This document shows positions 60,301 through 64,000 of a stretch of DNA of 64,000 nt, one piece after another. The stretch comes from Populus alba. Lineage: Eukaryota; Streptophyta; Magnoliopsida; Malpighiales; Salicaceae. The DNA lies in assembly GCF_005239225.2 (NCBI RefSeq), contig NC_133297.1:19208147-19272146 (forward strand). Direction: 5' to 3'. Under the pieces are notes generated by a model. The model had not been told where the DNA came from. It did no database searches and saw only the letters and a program-made list of their open reading frames with translations. Positions within the stretch are counted from its first letter, which is position 1. Every line of letters begins with the position of its first letter. Made by a program: the position numbers and the translations under genes.

Positions 60301-62015
60301 AAGAACATGGTTCTGCCTCTAAAATAGTAAAAAATGCACATCATTTGGACTCTCACTGTCTTGTTTTTTGAACTGTTACTGTCTGACTTATCCTTAGATG
60401 TTTAACTACATCTGGAGTTGTAGAACTCTGATTCAAAAGAGATTAGAATCGAAGGAAAGCAAAGACATGAGGCTACAAGTTCGCTGGGGAAGAAGAACCC
60501 AATTGTGCATCGAAGATAGTCAAAATTGCTCATCATTTGGACTGTTACTGTCTCGTTTTTTGAACTCTTATTGTCTGACCTCTCCTCAGATGTTTAACAA
60601 TATCAGGAGTTATAGAACTCCGATTCAAGCGAGAATAGTCTCCTTGGAACGCTAAGACATGAGGATACAAGTTCTCTATGAAAAGAAGAACCCGGTTTTG
60701 CATCAAAGATAGTAAAAATTGCTCATCATTTGGACTGTTATTGTCTTGTTTCTTGAACTGTTACTATCTGACGTCTCCTCAGATGTTTAACTACATCTGG
60801 AGTTATAGAACTTCGATTCAAACGAGATCAGAATTGGAGGAAAGCTAAGACATGAGCCTACAAGTTCGGTAGGAAAGAAGAACCCAGTTTTGCGTCTAAG
60901 ATAGTCAAAATTTCTCATCATTTGGACTATTACTGTCTCTTTTTTTGAACTGTTACTCTCTGACCTCTCCTCGGATGTTTTACTATAGCTAGAGTTATAA
61001 AACTCTGATTCAAGCGAGATCAGTCTCGTTGGAAAGCTAAGACTTGAGGCTACAAGTTATGTGTGGAAAGAAGAACATGGTTCTTCCTCTAAGACAGTCA
61101 AAATTGCTCATCATTTGGACTGTCACTGTCTTGTTTTTTGAACTGTTAATGTCTGACCTCCCCTCAGATGTTTAACTACATCTGGAGTTATAGAACTCCG
61201 ATTGAAACGAGATCAGAATCAGAGGAAAGGGAAGACATGAGGCTACAAGTTTGCTATGAAATAAGAACCTAGTTTTGCCTCTAAGATAGTCAAAATTTCT
61301 CATCATTTGGACTCTTACTGTCTTGTTTTTTGAACTGTTACTGTCTGACCTCTCCTCTGATTTTTAACTATATCTGGAGTTATAGAACTCTGATTCAAGC
61401 GAGAACAGTCTCGCTGGAAAGCTAAGACATGAGGCTACAAGTTATTTGTGTAAAGAAGAACTCGGTTCTGCATCTAAGACAATCAAAATTGCCCATAATT
61501 TGGACTTTTACTATCTTTTTTTTTGAACTGTTACTATGTGAACTCTCCTCAGATGTTTAACTATATCTGAAGTTATAGAACTCCGATTCAAACGAGATCA
61601 TAATCGGAGGAAAGCTAAGACACGAGGCTACAAGTTTGTTAGGAAAGAAGAACCTAGTTCTGCCTCTAGGACAATCAAAATTTCTCATCATTTGGATTGT
61701 TACTGTCTTGTTTTTTGAACTGTTACTGTCTGACCTCTCCTTAGATTTTTAACTATATCTGGAGTTATAGAACTCTGATTCAAGCGAGATCAGTCTCGCT
61801 GGAAAGCTAAGACATGAGGCTACAAGTTCTTTGCGGAAAGAAGAACTCGGTTCTGCATCTAAGACAATCAAAATTGCCTATAATTTGGACTGTTACTGTC
61901 TTTTTTTTTGAACTGTTATTGTGTGACCTCTCCTCAGATGTTTAACTAAATCTGAAGTTATAGAACTCCGATTCAAACGAGATAAGAATCCGAGAAAAGC
62001 TAAGACATGAGGCTA
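54385..62015. repeat. 192-bp satellite array, right block
   Basis: About 40 tandem monomers of the same family as 48075-50386. Monomers at 54540-55530 closely match those at 49387-50386, and the last monomers (61250-62015) are more diverged singles. The array ends at about 62015 within a monomer, joined to an inverted LTR fragment of the element D family. Confidence 0.95.
57412..61250. repeat. Higher-order repeat, 770 bp x 5
   Basis: The marker CGAAGATAGTCAAAATTGC recurs at 57430, 58201, 58971, 59741 and 60511 (steps 771, 770, 770, 770). Each unit is four satellite monomers. Copies are nearly identical over most of their length. Copies 1, 2 and 4 share the variant TAGTAAAAAATGCACATC; copies 3 and 5 share AGACAGTCAAAATTGCTC and GTTAATGTCTGACC instead. 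Confidence 0.95.
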
Positions 62016-63109
62016 AGCTAATCTGAAGCTAATAACATAGATCCGCCATAATTATTTAACTCCGTTGCTTCACAAGTTCATATACCACAACTCCGGTTTT
62101 GATATCAAACTTAGCAGTAGATTGTCTACAATAATAACTTAGAGTCCGTTCTAGTAATTAAAATAAACAACCATAGGAAAAATAAGCATAGGAGAACAAA
62201 CATATTCATCATATAAACTAAAAAGAAAAGTTAAAATAAATCTTATAGTTCTTGAAATCCGAAGGTTTCCGTGTCCTTGCAACCAAGGAAACGAGTTTAG
62301 CCTTGCATGTTTGTTGAACAACTAATAAAAAAGATGGAGGAATGCATGATTTTGGTTTTCTTAGAGGGGGGCTATTTTATCTTGTTGGTTGGCTGCTCCC
62401 CTTCTCTTCTCTCATTCCTTTTATATCCTAGGAAACCCTAGTCTCTATTTTACAAAATAGTCCTCCCTTAAGTAGATAGTTTACATTTAAGTACTTCAAT
62501 AACTATTTTCCTAAAAAAGGAGAAATAGCCTTGCATGAAATCTTCAAGCTTTGACTTGGAGGAGCTAAATTTGGACTCATTTCTTCATGAAACCTGTTTG
62601 CTGGCAGAATTCTGTTGTCATCTTTGAAAAATCATATCTCCCTCATATGACATCGTTTTTGGCTAAAAATTGGAGAGTTTATATCGCTTTGAGTCAGAAA
62701 TTCAAAAAAATTGAGTTTGCATCAATTGGACTTCAGTAGCTCCAGATATTCAAGTTGGAATGGACAAAGGTCAACACTGGAAGATTGCGAGATTGAACTT
62801 TGAAGGCTGCAATTTCCATGCTATTCCTTATTTGTTTTTTCTTACCTTAGATTTCCAGAAAGGTATGGATGTTAGCTTTTTAATGCCACTAGAATCACTT
62901 CATTTTGACCACTAGATCTCATGCTCTGCACAAAAGATCGACTGAAGGTCAAATCTGTCAATTACCTCCAATTTACTCCTTTTTGCATCTTTCTTCCAAA
63001 AGTGCCTTCAAAACATAAAAAAAAAAGAATATCAAGGCATTTTATATATAAACATAGGCAAGAAACTAGTTAAATATGGGTGAAACTATCGAATAATATG
63101 GTTGCATCA
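62016..63109 (-). repeat. Element D family LTR fragment (inverted)
   Basis: On the minus strand it begins complete (TGATGCAACCATATTATT at 63109) and runs through GACTAGGGTTTCCTAGGATA (about 62450) to a break near 62020 within the segment equivalent to about 25990 of the right LTR. The rest of the LTR is missing and satellite begins. Confidence 0.9.
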
Positions 63110-63111
63110 AA

Positions 63112-63270
63112 TTCGCTTCCAAAAGTGTGCGCTGTAGCAAATCAGCATTTGCTGCCGAAGTTGTGTTGTTTGCAATGGAAGTGTGATTTGCTGCTAAAAT
63201 CGAGTTGCCTGCAACAAAATTAGCATTCACTGCTGAAAGCGTGTTGGCTGCAACGAAGTAGCATTTGTTG
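63112..63270. repeat. 38-40 bp minisatellite, about four units
   Basis: Units start GCATTTGCTGCCGAAG, GTGATTTGCTGCTAAAATCG, GCATTCACTGCTGAAAGCG and GCATTTGTTGCCGAAATTG, each with a GTTG..TGCAA middle. Not seen elsewhere in the window. Confidence 0.75.
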
Positions 63271-63285
63271 CCGAAATTGAAAAAG

Positions 63286-63475
63286 CATGTGTATGTACAG
63301 GTAGTTGTAATTGTGGCTCACATCTTCCCTTGGTTTTACGTCCAAGAACGACTTAAATGCCCTCTATGGGTCGGGGATAGGCTTCCCATCCAGTTTTCTT
63401 AAAAACTAGCAAACATGGTCTTTTTTTAGTCAAATACCCAAGATTATGATGAGCATGTTCTTTATGAACAAGGGG
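63286..63475. repeat. Dispersed repeat, copy 2 (about 190 bp)
   Basis: Same sequence as 38331-38525 in the same orientation, with a few substitutions. Here it is followed directly by CACTA coding sequence. Confidence 0.85.
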
Positions 63476-63484
63476 CCATAAACT

Positions 63485-63852
63485 TGGGTCGTCTGATGGA
63501 CCCGATAAAAATCGGGTCTACAGGCTCTCCAACACTACGGCTGAAAACTTGCGGATGGCCCGTAGTGTCTCAACCATTGGGAGCTCTCCATCAGTATCGA
63601 GCACCCAGTCTGAGGAGTTCATGGCCTTGAAACAACAATATGAATGACTCCCAATGGATTATAATCAACTCCGTCAAATGGTCATGGACATTCAACCAAG
63701 GATGGGTGATGATACATGTGCAACCCTTTTTTGGAGGGATTTTCAAAATTTTGATGCGAAAATCAATTAAATATCGACGAACATTATCAACGGAATTTAA
63801 TGCCACCGCCCAAAAAAATATTATTCTATTTTCCGTCGGAAAACTTGTAGTA
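63485..63852 (+). mobile_element. CACTA fragment 4 with terminus
   Basis: Plus-strand exon of Transposase_24: GSSDGPDKNRVYRLSNTTAE, ARSVSTIGSSPSVSSTQSEE and FMALKQQYE before a TGA (about 63487-63647), then remnants QMVMDIQPRMGDDTC. The terminal part has TATCGACGAACATTATCAACGG-like motifs, CCGTCGGAAAACTTGTAGTA and ends near 63852, where TAGTG would be expected. Much of the usual 3' region is deleted between 63735 and 63770. Confidence 0.75.
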
Positions 63853-64000
63853 TAAAACCCATCCCCCTCCCCCCTTCGTGGTTTAGTTTTTCTTCATTCC
63901 TCATTTCATCTTCTCTTCTCCTCTCCATTTGTGTTTTGTTTTCGCAAGAATTGGTGTGAATTGTTATTATTTTGCTTGTAGTTTTCAACATATTAAAAGG
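63853..64000. other. Pyrimidine-rich stretch at right edge
   Basis: TATAAAAC at 63851-63858 is followed by CCATCCCCCTCCCCCC and a CT-rich run. It could be a promoter and leader of a gene beyond the window, but nothing else supports that. Confidence 0.25.

Noticed and set aside
58088..60655. Four 85-codon plus-strand open frames spaced exactly 770 bp apart, looking like a tandem gene family.
   Set aside because: They are frames of the satellite higher-order repeat; their similarity follows from DNA identity and other satellite regions break the frame.
63849..64000. TATAAAA plus CT-rich leader as a gene promoter at the right edge.
   Set aside because: It overlaps the end of a CACTA fragment and no coding sequence is in view; kept only as a low-confidence note.

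Overview
The window looks like nuclear DNA of a flowering plant, in a repeat-dense, pericentromere-like region. The evidence is pervasive Ty3/gypsy and CACTA (En/Spm) elements, AT-rich spacers and no bacterial gene structure. A woody dicot such as a poplar relative would fit, but that is recollection of repeat style, not proof. I see no intact host gene. Almost everything is nested, broken transposable-element sequence or satellite DNA.

Layout. 1-4657: 5' part of a minus-strand gypsy element (A: protease, gag, tRNA-iMet primer site, 2.7-kb LTR), inserted at the edge of an Athila-type LTR (4686-6359). 6796-9152: CACTA scrap, Tat-like LTR scrap and a second Athila LTR piece. 9153-12290: decayed Tat/Ogre-type element on the minus strand (RT fragment, coiled-coil extra ORF). 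12296-14655: LTR-like block bounded by inverted repeats. 14790-16567: CACTA fragment with Transposase_24 exons. 17488-about 29640: minus-strand gypsy element C, split by a complete plus-strand Athila-type element D (18859-26474, target duplication ACTAC). 31116-34765: CACTA element with a minus-strand Transposase_24 pseudogene. 34766-43390: minus-strand Athila-type element E carrying a broken LOG-type cytokinin-activating gene between its integrase remnant and polypurine tract. 43391-47664: CACTA transposase (TNP2 type), interrupted by a chimeric LTR segment. 48075-62015: about 50 copies of a roughly 192-bp satellite, interrupted by a 3,993-bp solo LTR (50387-54379, duplication AAAGT) and containing a fivefold 770-bp higher-order repeat. 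62016-63852: Athila LTR fragment, a minisatellite, a repeat also found beside the LOG pseudogene, and a CACTA end.

Main observations. (1) The satellite monomer is present once inside the solo LTR, about 2.5 times in the chimeric LTR at 44430-46063, and about 50 times in the array, so the satellite probably grew out of an LTR. (2) Element E holds a host LOG gene copy with upstream sequence, disabled by a nonsense codon and a frameshift. (3) Both Athila-type elements lost the reverse transcriptase core by different deletions but keep paired LTRs, so they are non-autonomous. (4) Three related LTRs carry minisatellites built on short hairpins.

No coding region here appears able to make a full-length functional protein. 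Boundaries without a target duplication or a second copy to compare are approximate.
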